From contig CP154956.1 in NCBI GenBank assembly GCA_039621445.1, positions 46,791,291-46,855,290 on the forward strand: 64,000 bases of DNA, in the 5' to 3' direction. Below the pieces are notes generated by a model. It was not told the origin of the DNA. It saw only the letters and a list, made by a program, of their open reading frames with translations, and searched no databases. This DNA comes from Euglena gracilis (taxonomy: Eukaryota > Euglenida > Euglenophyceae > Euglenales). Shown one piece after another: positions 34,873 through 45,551 of the stretch. The translations under genes and the position numbers were made by a program. Every line of letters begins with the position of its first letter. Within the stretch, counting starts at the first letter, position 1.

Positions 34873-35655
34873 AGGCCTGAAGTAATTACGCTGTCGAGCA
34901 GCCGCCCAACTGCACAGCTTTTTCGTTTTCCACCAGGTCTGTCGACTCCAGACGCCCCTGTACACCCTCCAGCAGCTACCCCAACCAACACCAACCTATG
35001 CACTGACACCCACACAAACGCGCATCACAAGCACCAACCCTCCTACCAATGCGCTCATTGTCGGAGAATTTCCGCTTACCATGATTTTTATTGTGGATGT
35101 CTAGTTCAATCTTCCAAACTAATCCGATTGGATCCCACAACCGGGAATTTTTCCCCTCCTACACTTGGTAGTGGTACCTATACACCTGGTACTGGTACAA
35201 CCGGTACGGACTTAATAGATAACCAAAAGGTACATAGCCTTGGTACAATGGGTGATACACCCAATAGTACACTTGGTAGTTTTCCGCAACCCACATATAG
35301 TACACTTGGTAGTTTTTCGCAATTCGCGAAAGTGAATCAAGCACTACAGTGCAAAGGCATAGCCTCCCTCTTCGGATTTGCACATAGCGCTCCCTATGCG
35401 CCTATGGTGCTCTCCAACACCCCCGCGCATATCGCGCTTCCCGCACATAGTGCGAACCCCGCGCATATCGCGCTTCCCGCATATAGTGTGAATCCCGCGC
35501 ATATCGCGCATTCCGCGCTATCGCGCATCACCGATGACTGGGTATATGCCCAACCCACCAATGCCCCCCCTGGATCGAGTCCTATGGACATGTGTTTGGA
35601 TGATTCACAATTCCGTGGTTCTGTGTTACAGTGTGTTCCCCCTTCAGGACGTTGA
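34873..35655 (+). other. Element 2 protease-RT linker with tandem repeats
   Basis: A frame at 35128-35655 encodes Thr/Gly-rich repeats, then tandem PAHIALPAHSAN-type repeats (35420-35520) made of GCGCATATCGCGC words. Equivalent linkers occur in elements 1 and 3. No enzyme motif. It ends with LQCVPPSGR before the RT region. Confidence 0.6.
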
Positions 35656-37684
35656 GCAGATCTCCAAGTACACCAAGGACACCTGGAATGCTTTTCAGTT
35701 TGGTCAATATCTAATTTTTAAACATTGGTTTTCAAAAATCACCGATATGGCGGATTCTTTTGATTTGACCTTAGAAATAGATGCATTCTCTTCCAACGCG
35801 CATTCGCGATTACCGCGACATTGGTCGCAACATTCTAACGCTTTTGATAAGTTTTGGGGAGACACTATCCTATGGATGCATCCCCCCCCTAAAACTTATT
35901 CCGCTTGTTGTAAATAAGATTTTCCAGGATCAAGGGCGAGGCGCATTATTTGTTCCTGTGAATCCGGAAGCGGAATGGTTTCAAAATTTGACTTATGTCA
36001 CATTTTATTGGTGGGACCTACCAAACGATGTTCCTCTATTCGAGTATTTCCGTGGAGTGGTTTTGCCACATTTCCCAGAAATCTTTTCCCGCGTTTGCTT
36101 CTTTGATGCTTTCAACGTTTCTCAGTCTCCACCCCTGAATGTTAGTGTATTGGATCATACCGACCATGTGGGAGCCGATACGGCTTTTGTCCAGAATGCT
36201 GATAGGCATCACCGTTCTGCCCCCCCTGTGGTTGATATGACCCATAAATGGGTTTCCGCTGTCATTGAAAGTGCAAGACAGCACCCCAATTCAGCAGAAT
36301 TTCGTACACGCATCAGTCGCGAATTTTCTGGTGCTTTGGAAAATCCTGTTTACGCTTGCGATATAGATCCCGCTATTCGCGGACCTTTTGGAATTTGTAA
36401 AATTGAGCTTAAAGAAGGCGCAAAGGCAATGCATCGGAACATTTTCCGTTGTTCAGGAGAAAGAGAGATAGCTCTCAATGAAATGATTGAAAAGCTCATA
36501 GAGCGGAAGTGGATCATCCCTTCCAAAAGTGAATGGACCTCCCAAGCTTTTGTGGTTCCTAAGCCCCCAGACCCATCAGGTCAGAAAAAGTGGAGGCTAG
36601 TACTGGATTATCGGTACTTAAACTCACAAACTAAGGATGACCCATTCCCGTTACCTCTAATTGAGGACCTTATCACAAAACAAGCGGATAACCGCTTGTG
36701 GTCAATTTTCGACCTGGAGGATGGTTTCCACCAAATGCGTCTGTTTCCCAAGTCACAAGCCTATACGGCTTTGTTACACCCAAAGGTGTTTACCAACGGA
36801 CGTTTTTACCAATGGGTGTTAAGAATGGACCAGCAATGTTTCAGCGCATGATCCAGTGGGTCTTACGGGATTTACCGTTTGCGCTGGTGTACATTGATGA
36901 TGTTTTGGTAGGTACCCCCCCTCCATCAGGAAGTGCGCACTAGAATATTCTCGATATTCACTATCGGAATGTTCGAGCAGTATTAGCTACATTTCTCAAG
37001 CACAAACTTTTTGTCAAAGGTGCCAAAATGCACTTGTTTCACGAAACGATAAAGTGTTGTGGTCACATTCTTAATAATGGCCAACGCCGAGCGGCGCCTA
37101 GCAAATTAGAGGCCATTAAGAAATGGACACCTGAGGTCATCAAGACCATCACTCATTTGAAAGGATTTTTGGGATTAGCCCAATACTACGCGATTTACGT
37201 GAAGGATTTCGCAAAAATCGCGGTACCTCTATCGAGGCAACTCAAAAATCGCGCACCCGAAAATACCAAAATCAAATGGGACGCAGATATGCGTGGAGCT
37301 CTAGAGAGCATTAAAAAGCTAAGGTTTGAAAATGTCGTACTCGACATCGCGGATCCCTACAAGCCTTATCTGCTAGAAGTCGATAGCAGCGATTATGCTG
37401 TAGGCGGTGTACTAAGCCAGCATAACGCGGCTAACGAATTACGCCCTGTAGTATTCTTCAGTAGAAAGCTACAAGGTGAAGATGGCAAAGGCCAAGTCAA
37501 ATGGAGTATCCGTGAGAAGGAAACGTACGCAATCGTACTTATTTTGCAAAAATTCCGTAGTTGGGTCGCCAGCTCCTTGGTGCAAATACTAGTGTTGACT
37601 GACCATGAGTGTCTTCAACATTGGTATACCGAGGATCTGAACAAAGCCATGTCATCTGTAGGCCGAAGATGCCGATGGCATTAA
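35656..37684 (+). pseudogene. Element 2 reverse transcriptase and RNase H
   Basis: RT motifs KKWRLVLDYRYLN, LWSIFDLEDGFHQMRL, PMGVKNGPAMFQ and LVYIDDVLVG are all readable, but a frameshift at about 36770-36840 separates the first two from the rest, and another lies near 36940-37030. RNase H keeps VDSSDYAVGGVL, REKETYAIV and LTDHECL. The N-terminal extension (ITDMADSFDLTLEIDAF; VNPEAEWFQNLTYVTFYWW) is shared with element 1 and precedes the RT proper. Typical Ty3/gypsy pol. Confidence 0.9.
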
Positions 37685-37693
37685 TTTTTGAGC

Positions 37694-39456
37694 CAGTTAA
37701 ACCTAGTGGTTGAATATACCCCTGGCCAACCAAAAAAGTAGCTGACCCGCTAAGTCGAGCCCCCTGGCATTACCCCGGCAACCCGGATGAAGGTGATGCC
37801 ACCTTTCATGGCAGCCAAGAGGCTGAAGAATATGCACGTCGATATGATGCAGCCGACAATATGTTGGATTCTTTTCCTGTTTCATCGATTTTTCGTTCCT
37901 TGCCAGTCTCTCCTATACGGGGGAGAAGGCGGCAAGGCCGGACCCCTGGTCTCCGTCGCATTACGCGATCTAAATCTCCTTCCCCCCTCTTCTTTCGTGA
38001 ATGGGATTATTCCCATGGCCCTGTACATAGCACGATAGTGCACAGACTGCGCAATGGCGAGGTTGTAAATAATTATACCCTCTCCCCGTTACGGTTGGTT
38101 TACCGCGATGATGCGGGATATAAATATTGCACACCCCGTGACTTGGTTGATGAAGTACTTTTGTGTTATCACAACCAAGGTCACCCTGGGGCCCCCAAAC
38201 TTCTTTCTTTGGTGGGTCGCAGGTACTGTACAACCCTGAAAGAAAAAGATTTGCATTCGCGCTGCTTGCAAATTTCGCAACGGTGCCAAATTTGTCAAGC
38301 CGTGAAACCGCGCAGAGGTACCCCCCCTGGTACGCTTGACTTTTTCCCCGTACCCCCTGCCGTTTTTACGTCCCTCTGCATGGGTTTTCTTAAATTAGAA
38401 CCTTGCAAAGGATCAGACGACAAAATTTACGATTATGTTTTTGTTGTCGTCTGTCTGTTGAGTGGTTACATAGTAGCCATTCCATGCCAAAAGGCAGGGT
38501 TGACCGCACAAATTTTAGCACAGATATTTATGGAGAAGTGTATCTGCCTAATCGGCTTACCCAATGAGACTGTCAGTGATCAAGATCATTTGATCTCCTC
38601 TCGACTCTTCACAACCCTATGTGGTTTACTGGGAATTGAGCAGCATTTTTCCATTATATATCGCCCTAAGGGCAATGGCCGCGCCGAGGCAGCAGTGAAA
38701 GCTGTTGTAAATATGTTCCGCCCTTCACTGGCTGACTCGCGCCAGGACTGGGTCCAAGTTTTGCCATGGTCCCTCTTCTATATAAACACCCTACCGGGCT
38801 TAGTTTTGCCGCATTCCCCATATAAAATTATTTTTGGGCGAGACCTGCCGGCGATTGGTGATAGACCCTCAGAGAGACCAGCTCGAAGTAGCGTAACTTG
38901 TGAGACATGGCTCTCAGAAGTAGAGTCTCTCAGAACTACTGTTCAGAAGCGCATCACTGAAATCCATTCTCAAAAGAGAAAGAATTTTTTGCAAGAATTC
39001 AAATCACCTGGCTATAGTGTTGGTTGTTGCGTATGGGTTCGTAATAGCCGAATCCGTATGCAAGCTTCCAAGCTAGACCCCCTCTGGCTCGGACCGTGTG
39101 AAATTATCGAACGCGTCGGTAACAGTGGCCGCTATAGGGTTGCACTGCCCAACGGGATCGAGGATGTTCATATGGATGATTTCAAGCCATACCTTTCACC
39201 GCCTAATGGCAAAGCACTACCGTGCCTTCATTTCAAGCCGCGTTCCAAGTTACCCGAAGCGAATGATTTTGTGGTCGACAAAATTATCGATCACAAAATC
39301 GACCGGGGAGTCCATTATTGGAAAGTCAGGTGGAAAGGCTATGGGCCAGAGGAGGACACCTGGGAGCCAGCCTCCAGTTTTGTCGGTTATGACCAACAGG
39401 ACTGGAAGCTGTGGAAAAAAAGAAATAACATAGACATTTCTGTGAATTATTTCTGA
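37694..39456 (+). pseudogene. Element 2 integrase with chromodomain
   Basis: The frame 37861-39456 (531 codons) is uninterrupted. HHCC zinc domain: His at about residues 104 and 108 (YHNQGHPG), Cys at 142 and 145 (RCQIC). The first catalytic Asp is replaced: LCMGFLKLEP with GGT at 38383-38385, where element 1 has CMDFLELEP. The second Asp (VSDQD, residue 240) and the Glu (RAEAAVK, 276) keep D-35-E spacing. C-terminal: PLWLGPCEI, then chromodomain [21 protein letters not shown] (about residues 480-525). The Asp loss should abolish integration activity. Confidence 0.92.
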
Positions 39457-39524
39457 AATCGGCCTATTGGCCTTTTCCTCCCCTCTCTGTGTGATTTTTT
39501 CCCGAACCCAATTCATTTCTGTCT

Positions 39525-39538
39525 TCTTTTTTCTACAG
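39525..39538 (+). promoter_or_regulatory. Candidate 3' splice site before ORF3 (element 2)
   Basis: CTTTTTTCTACAG preceded by a T/C-rich run from 39507, between the chromodomain stop (39456) and the ORF3 ATG (39578). Equivalent to 19314-19327 in element 1; would give a spliced ORF3 mRNA. Confidence 0.55.
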
Positions 39539-39577
39539 CTCATCAAAGCTACATTTTTGCTGTTTGTCCCTGCGACA

Positions 39578-42500
39578 ATGCGAGACCGACGGCGCGGCCC
39601 CGGCCCGCCCTCTATACAGTATGCCATCCCTCCCTACCTCCCCACGCCTATGCGGCGGTCCCAACAGCCCAAGGGGCGCCCGCGTATGCGGTATATCAAC
39701 CCCCCCCCTGCCGCTTATGCGGCCCAGGCACAAATGCCACCCTCCCCTCAAATGGTTCAGGCACAAATGCCATACCCCTCTCAGTCACATATGTCAGCAC
39801 CCTCTCAGGCCCAAATGCCGCCCCCCTCTCAGGCACAAATGCCGCCCCCCTCCCAGGCGCAACCGCCACCTGTCGCTCATGCGGCACCTGTGCCAATGGG
39901 AGCTGCATATGCGGCACAGCCTCAACAGGCATATCAAGTTCCAATGGAACAGCCACCACCACAACAATGTTATCTCTCAACAACCCCATCCCCAACGCCA
40001 AACACAACCCGTACAGGGGCCCCCACATCTCGTACACGCCGTACAGGCGATGCCCTTAGGACAGAAAGAGAGCACGAAGCCCTTAGAGCCCTTAGGACAG
40101 AAAGCGAGCACGAAGCTGCCGAGCGTGCACGCGTACAGAAAATTTTCGTGGACACCCTCGAACGTGTGCGCAACCCCACCTACATCGATCCGCCTAGAGG
40201 CGAACCCCGCCCTCTCAATAATCCACCATTTTTGGCGGACAGGCAGGATCAACCTGCACCATACCCAGCAGCCAAAATGGCTTATGCCCCGCAGGAATTG
40301 CTTGGAAAAACAAGCGAAATGAATCCTGCCTTTATAGGCCCCCGTTTTGCAGCTAATCTCTGACCTCATGCTTGGAAACAAGCAAGAGAAGAGATAGCTC
40401 GATGGGAAGCCCGATCGGGCAAGGGTAAAGCCAAAAGTGCTCCCAAACGAGCACCCAGCGCAGGCCAAAAAGGCCAAGACAAAGGCCAGAAAGGCCAATT
40501 TCGGAACGTCTATGAGGACGACATGGAAGCTCTATTCGAGCACATCAAAGACCTTCATGAACTCGCATTCGAGGCTATGAGAAATTTCCAAAACGAACTT
40601 TGTCTTACGTTGCTGGTCGCATCCCCCGTCGTGACAGTGACCAGACAGCTCTATTTGGAGCGTAATCGTGATTTCCACCACGATGGAACCTTGTATGCCT
40701 ATGAGGGCAATGTAATCCTCGATCCGATACTGGACAATCTGCCGGGATTCTGGCATGTTTGGTTCTGGGCGGGATACCCCACCCAAAATTTCGGAAGATT
40801 CCTGAACTCCTGTGGCTATCCCTACCTGGATTGTGGTCGGGCAGACCCATACAACACAGGTAAAGACCTGCTGCGGCAGTTACTCGACTGCATTCGCAGT
40901 GTAGGCGCAAAAGTCATGGGGTGGGAAATCTGCCCACTCCCTGAAAATATCGCCAAACTGGCGGAAAACATGTTCTGCACTAACCTGCGAGTCTTTTATC
41001 ACTGGCAATATGCCTATCACTTTGAAGTGGTCGATATTGACCTCCGCTTCCCCCAGACGTATACCGTCAGATGTTCCCACTGTCACGAGAAGTTTGCAGT
41101 GGACTTCTGGGGATTCGGAGTACGCAGTACTCAACCACAGGCCGAAAGCCATGATGAGGAAGGCCAACAGGCCAATGTCCCGCAGGCAGCGCCAAAGCGC
41201 ATCATGCTCCTACACCTTTGTAAAAATCCAAAGGATGTTCACCAAAGCTCGAATGGGCGACGCAACCATCGTCAACTCCTGCTGTATTTGCAGCAGTTCT
41301 GGTTCAGGGCTTGGACCTGCCAGGTCATGGAGATATATTATTATCTCAATCCCGATAGGGAAATCCCCCTGGAACTCCTGGTGAGACACCGCCACCCGTA
41401 TTTGGGCGTGGTGGGCGTTATTTAGGTTCAAGCCTATCGGCTACTGCAGAAACGTTTGTCCCGAAGGGACTTCAGGAGAGTCAATCTTCTGTCGCCACTT
41501 CCTCTCCGCAGACGGCTACTGCGGCACCCACCAGCGCGACTGCGCAAACAGGAGATGTGCCTACCGCTATAGCGGAACAGCCAGCAGCCCCTGCCGCTTC
41601 ACCGGAAACGGTGGAAGGCAGTGAAGAGAGTGAAAGGTAGAGCGGTGACGACCGTATGGAAGGCTTGGAGGAAATCTGTGACGAACCACAACAATCGGTT
41701 CTTCCATCAGTACAAATGGGATCCAAAACACCCCTCCCACCTGAAGGAGATGTCAGCTCAGAGACTGAATCGCCTACATCTGAGGCCGAACGGCCAGCGG
41801 TACCTCTGGTACCTCCCCTCTCTTTACCTGCAGTGCCAACGGCACCAACCCCGACAGAACCTGTCGCATCACCAACAATACCGACAGGTGTTTTAGGTGG
41901 TGTGTAACAGGGCCTAACCGCGGCGATGTCCGCAGTATCAGCAGTGTTGACCCCTCGAGGCTCACCGGCCGCATCCCCTCCCGAAACCCAAAGGGTTACT
42001 GCTGCAGGTAGCAGCTCAACAGCAGTACAAGTTACGGCTACAACTCCAATGGAGTTGGATGTCCCTGCAGCTACACCAGCTGCACCCACACCGCCAACGG
42101 CGGAAATGCAACCAACTCCTGCCAAACCGGCAGCTCCGGCACCGCCAAAGGCAGAAAGACCACTTCCTCTGGCAGACCCTAGGGAAGCACGCCGATATGG
42201 CAAACATAAAAAGCCTCAGGCTAAACCCCCAGCCGAAGGCTGCAGACCCGCTGACAGGCGGCGCGACGATGATGAGCCACCACCTCCTGGTGGAGAAGGC
42301 TCTGGTGCAGGCCAAAGGCCAACCATCCCCTTGCAAAGCTATTCGGCTGCCGTTTCATCAAGCTCTAAGCGCAAACCTACCATTAGACCGATTCGGCCAA
42401 ACGTCCCCCATGAGGCCAACGAGCCATTTTGGAGTGAGGACGTATTGTCCAGAGTAGACCCTCTCCAAACTCGCCAGGATATGAACAATATGATCCGTAG

Positions 42501-43661
42501 TAGCAATGACCCCTGGCTGAACAAGTGGATCAAGCCCTTGTTCTATAGGGATCAACCTGGCGTTTTCATGACCAGCCACACTTGGCGTTTTTGGAATGCG
42601 AAATCTCCAAGGGTATTTGCCCAATATTTTGGAGGAAATTTCGTCCTGGATTTCCAGGAAAATGATCCACTATTGTGGTTATGTACAGCATGCCATAGGC
42701 TACGAAACGACATGCCCGCAGTGCATATCTGCACACGCAACCCGGACAGCAAAAGCTTCCACCATGCTGCATATGTGCGCAATTGCGCAGCATTGATTTG
42801 TGGCGATTGCCTACTGACATGGTCCAATATGGACAATTTCCGCTGGACGGAAAAGGACTAGGACAAGGACATACCTGTCCGTTGCATTAACTGCCTACAG
42901 GCAGACTTCTGGTTACCTGCTGATGGCAGCATGACAAGAGTCATACCAGAAAATGAAGACCATCTGGTCAAACTTCAAAAGGACTACAAGTCCCAAATCA
43001 ATTTTTATCAGTTTTCCAAATTCAAAGCTCCACACAGCTATCGCACAGGAATCGCCAAAGATTTTCATCTTCTTCACAGCGCAGCTGTCCGACTCGCAGT
43101 CGAGTCTGCAGGAAAGGCCAAATTGCCATATATTTTTCAAGATTCCGATTAGGAAAGGGTGATATACCCTCTTTTTGCGGCACAAAACTTGCCGAATCAA
43201 ACACGCTGTACATTCCTGCTGCCTGAATACCCTCCTGAGGCCTATAAAATGGAAGTATCTGCCTGGATCAGAGAAATTCTGAGGCCATTTACCATCAGAG
43301 CGCGAGTCGCCAAATTGGAATTCCAAGGCAGATACTGCCACTTACCCCGAGATACCCCCACATGTTCAGTGCAACCACCCCCGCCTAAATTTTTGGATTT
43401 GGCCGGCAATGTTGCCACTCACCTTCTGGGATAACCTTCAGAATTTCCTTCACCGTGAAGCCAACAGGCTTAACGTACAACTGCCCCGGATATACCGAAA
43501 AATGGGAATATCCCGATTATGATGTTGACGAGCCTGAAAGGCAAGTTGTACATTTGGAACCTCCAATACTGGAGATAGTGGAAACTCCTGAAGGAGATTA
43601 CGTTCGGGAGATCAGACCACCGACTCCCAGAACTCCTAGGAAATGGCCATCTGTGCCATAG
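39578..43661 (+). pseudogene. ORF3 of element 2: giant protein of unknown function
   Basis: ATG at 39578 (MRDRRRGPGP). Pro/Gln/Met-rich repeats (SQAQMPPP) are followed by an Arg/Glu-rich helix (LRTESEHEAAERARVQ). After a frame change near 40365 come the aromatic domain (PGFWHVWFW, GYPTQN; CSHCHEKFAVDFWGFGVR; MLLHLC; LQQFWFRAWT), a frameshift near 41425, a Pro/Thr-rich linker (VLTPRGSPAAS), and the Cys/His domain (SPRVFAQYFGGNF, CTACHR, AVHIC, FHHAAY, CGDC, CINC) with TAG stops at 42859 and 43150. A terminal block (EILRPFTIRAR; CPGYTEKWEYPDYD) runs to 43661 after another shift near 43430. Colinear with element 1 ORF3. No membrane segment seen. Function unknown. Confidence 0.75.
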
Positions 43662-44480
43662 ATACCCAGGCTGACAGGCCACAGGTCCATGGACCCTGTG
43701 CTGACCTTTCCGTCAGGCCTATCGGCCCTGTATTCGGTATTTATTTCAGGCACATCTGCCAATATATATTTTACTCTGCATATGACCCCTCTCGTTTGGG
43801 CTACTGCACGTCTATAGAGGGATAAGCCTCTGGGGATACCCCATCGACAACATCGTGTCCGCGCCGCGCTGCGAAGTCTTCCCCCAGCGGTATATGCCGC
43901 CAGTAAGAAGACACACATCGTACAGCGCGCACACCGTAATAATAGCCCCGAACTTGTTACTTTTCGGCTATAAGGCCACATAAGACTGCCAGACAGCAAA
44001 ACTTCTGCTTAAGGTCTTTTGACTAGCCCCCCACTCCTCTCTCCTTTTACCCCCCTGGGCAAAATATCGCTGTCGCCGGCAGTTGGTTTTGTAAATAGGA
44101 GTTTCTCCCTCTTCAGATATGACTGGCCAGGTGCCCCCTCCTTCCACTCCCTACCCTTCAATCTTTTCCGATTATGGAAGGAGACCTGCCCACGTGTCAT
44201 AGACACACCCCAAATTGGGTGGATGGGACCTTCTGGAATGGAAACCTTCCAGCCCCATTTCCCAATGGGCTCTTCCACCTCCACCCCTTTGCCGCAATAA
44301 GTAGGCACCGCATAAGCGGTTAACCTCTTTTGCGCGTTCTTGCGTTATTTCGCGATTTTCTTCCCACACCCCTGGCGACAGGAGAACCAAAAGTCGCATA
44401 CGGCTCTGTGACAGGTCCCCGTCCCCAGGACTGTGTCCGGCATTCCGACTGGCCTGGTCCAGTAGGGAAATCGGGCATAG
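43662..44480 (+). other. Element 2 conserved 3' non-coding block
   Basis: Aligns along most of its length with 62171-63004 of element 3 and in parts with element 1. Words include GGGGATACCCCATCGACAAC, GCGGTATATGCCGCCAGTAA, CGCCGGCAGTTGGTTTTGTA and TTTTGCGCGTT. Open frames on either strand are short. Confidence 0.75.
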
Positions 44481-44494
44481 CCCTGGGAGGGGGA
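44481..44494 (+). promoter_or_regulatory. Polypurine tract of element 2
   Basis: CCCTGGGAGGGGGA directly before TGTGCACCAGGC, the LTR start; cf. 63005-63018. Confidence 0.75.
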
Positions 44495-44655
44495 TGTGCA
44501 CCAGGCAGCCGTAAGGCCATGGTACTGTGTATGTAGGTATAAGCCTACGGCCAGATATAGCTCTGAGCCCCATACACAGTACTATTCTAGGTGGTATTCG
44601 TACAGATGGCCAACGGCCTGATTTAGGAATACCTAAGCCTAATTCGGTTGACTCT
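44495..44655 (+). repeat. Element 2 partial, diverged 3' LTR
   Basis: Starts TGTGCACCAGGCAGC as in element 3; scattered shared words (CATGGTACTGTG, CAGTACTATTC, TTTAGGAATA). Ends where the G-rich minisatellite starts. Confidence 0.6.
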
Positions 44656-45140
44656 GTGGCCCCGGAGGGGGGGTCCTGGCTCGGTGGCCTTTTGGGGCCT
44701 CTCGGTGGCCCTCTGGGGGGCCTTGGCTCGCTGGTGCCCCCTGGCGGGGCTTTGGCTGTTCGGTGCCCCCTGGAGGGGGGCTGGCTTCGGTTCCCCCTGG
44801 GGGGGTTGGCTTCGGTTCCCCTTGGGGGGGCCTGGCTGGCTTCGGTTCCCCCTGGGGGGGGGGGTGGCTTCGGTTCCCCCTGGGGAGGGTCCTGGCTGGC
44901 TTCGGTTCTCCCTGGGGGGCCTGGCTGGCTTCGGTTCCCCCTGGGGGGGGGGTGGCTTCGGTTCCCCCTCGGGGGCCTGGCTGGCTTCGGTTCCCCCTGG
45001 GGGGGGGGTGGCTTCGGTTCACCCTGGGGGGCCTGGCTGGCTTCGGTTCCCCCTGGGGGGGGATGGCTTCGGTTCCCCCTGGGGGGGCCTGGCTGGCTTC
45101 GGTTCCCCCTGGGGGGGGGGGGGGTGGCTTGCCGGTGGCC
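44656..45140. repeat. Minisatellite GGTTCCCCCTGGGGGG / CCTGGCTGGCTTC
   Basis: About 15 alternating short units with a variable G run (6 to 12). On the minus strand it reads in different frames as Pro/Gly/Glu repeats (PPGGTEASQA, GEPKPARPPQ). Frame changes track the G-run length. Confidence 0.9.
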
Positions 45141-45551
45141 CCCGTGGGCCGCTGGCTTGTCTGTGTGTTCTCCGCTCCCCGCTCTCTCCCGGCCGTTGTC
45201 TTCCCTTGGCCGGCTGGGGCCGTCTGCTCTGCCCCTGGCTGCCGCCCGCCTCTGGCTTCAGGCCTCGGGCGCCAGCCTCCTCCTGCCTCCTCAGTATCCG
45301 TGTCAGAGTGAGGGACAGGGGCAGAGACATCCGCTGCCATCCGTCGGCTCGCCTCCGACGGTGTAGTCTCCACATACCCAGCCTCCGCCAGCGTCTTGGT
45401 CCACTGCGCAGCAGGCAGCGGCAGAGACTGTGCGTTGACTCTGCGCGCCCAGTCTCTGCCATCATCTTGGTGATCTGCGCAGCAGGCACTCTGGCGAATC
45501 GGCAGGCAAGGAACGGCAGCAGCAGCAGCAGCCCCACAAATACACCCCCCG

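Larger units (their letters stand above)
31490..44655 (+). mobile_element. Element 2: 5'-truncated Ty3/gypsy chromovirus with ORF3
   Basis: Same plan as element 1 in plus orientation, starting inside gag (homology to element 3 from about 56035). No 5' LTR, PBS or gag N-terminus is present. It retains capsid, zinc knuckles, protease, linker, RT/RNase H, integrase, chromodomain, ORF3, conserved 3' block, polypurine tract and a diverged partial LTR. The right end dissolves into a G-rich minisatellite. Many frame breaks and a lost integrase catalytic Asp make it defective. Confidence 0.88.

Noticed and set aside
35420-35520. CRISPR-like array
   Set aside because: Contiguous short repeats without unique spacers, inside a retrotransposon linker in eukaryotic DNA.
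2069-43152. Reassigned stop codons (for example TAA/TAG as Gln)
   Set aside because: Only one in-frame stop (TAG at 14339) aligns with Gln in another copy. The others align with Phe/Tyr, Leu, Lys, Arg, Gly or Glu, and all three stop types occur, so ordinary decay explains them.
43838-43999. Conserved antisense frame (RCARCT.CVFLLAAYTA) in the 3' block of elements 2 and 3
   Set aside because: Similarity is explained by nucleotide conservation of the block; the frames differ at both ends and no start is shared.
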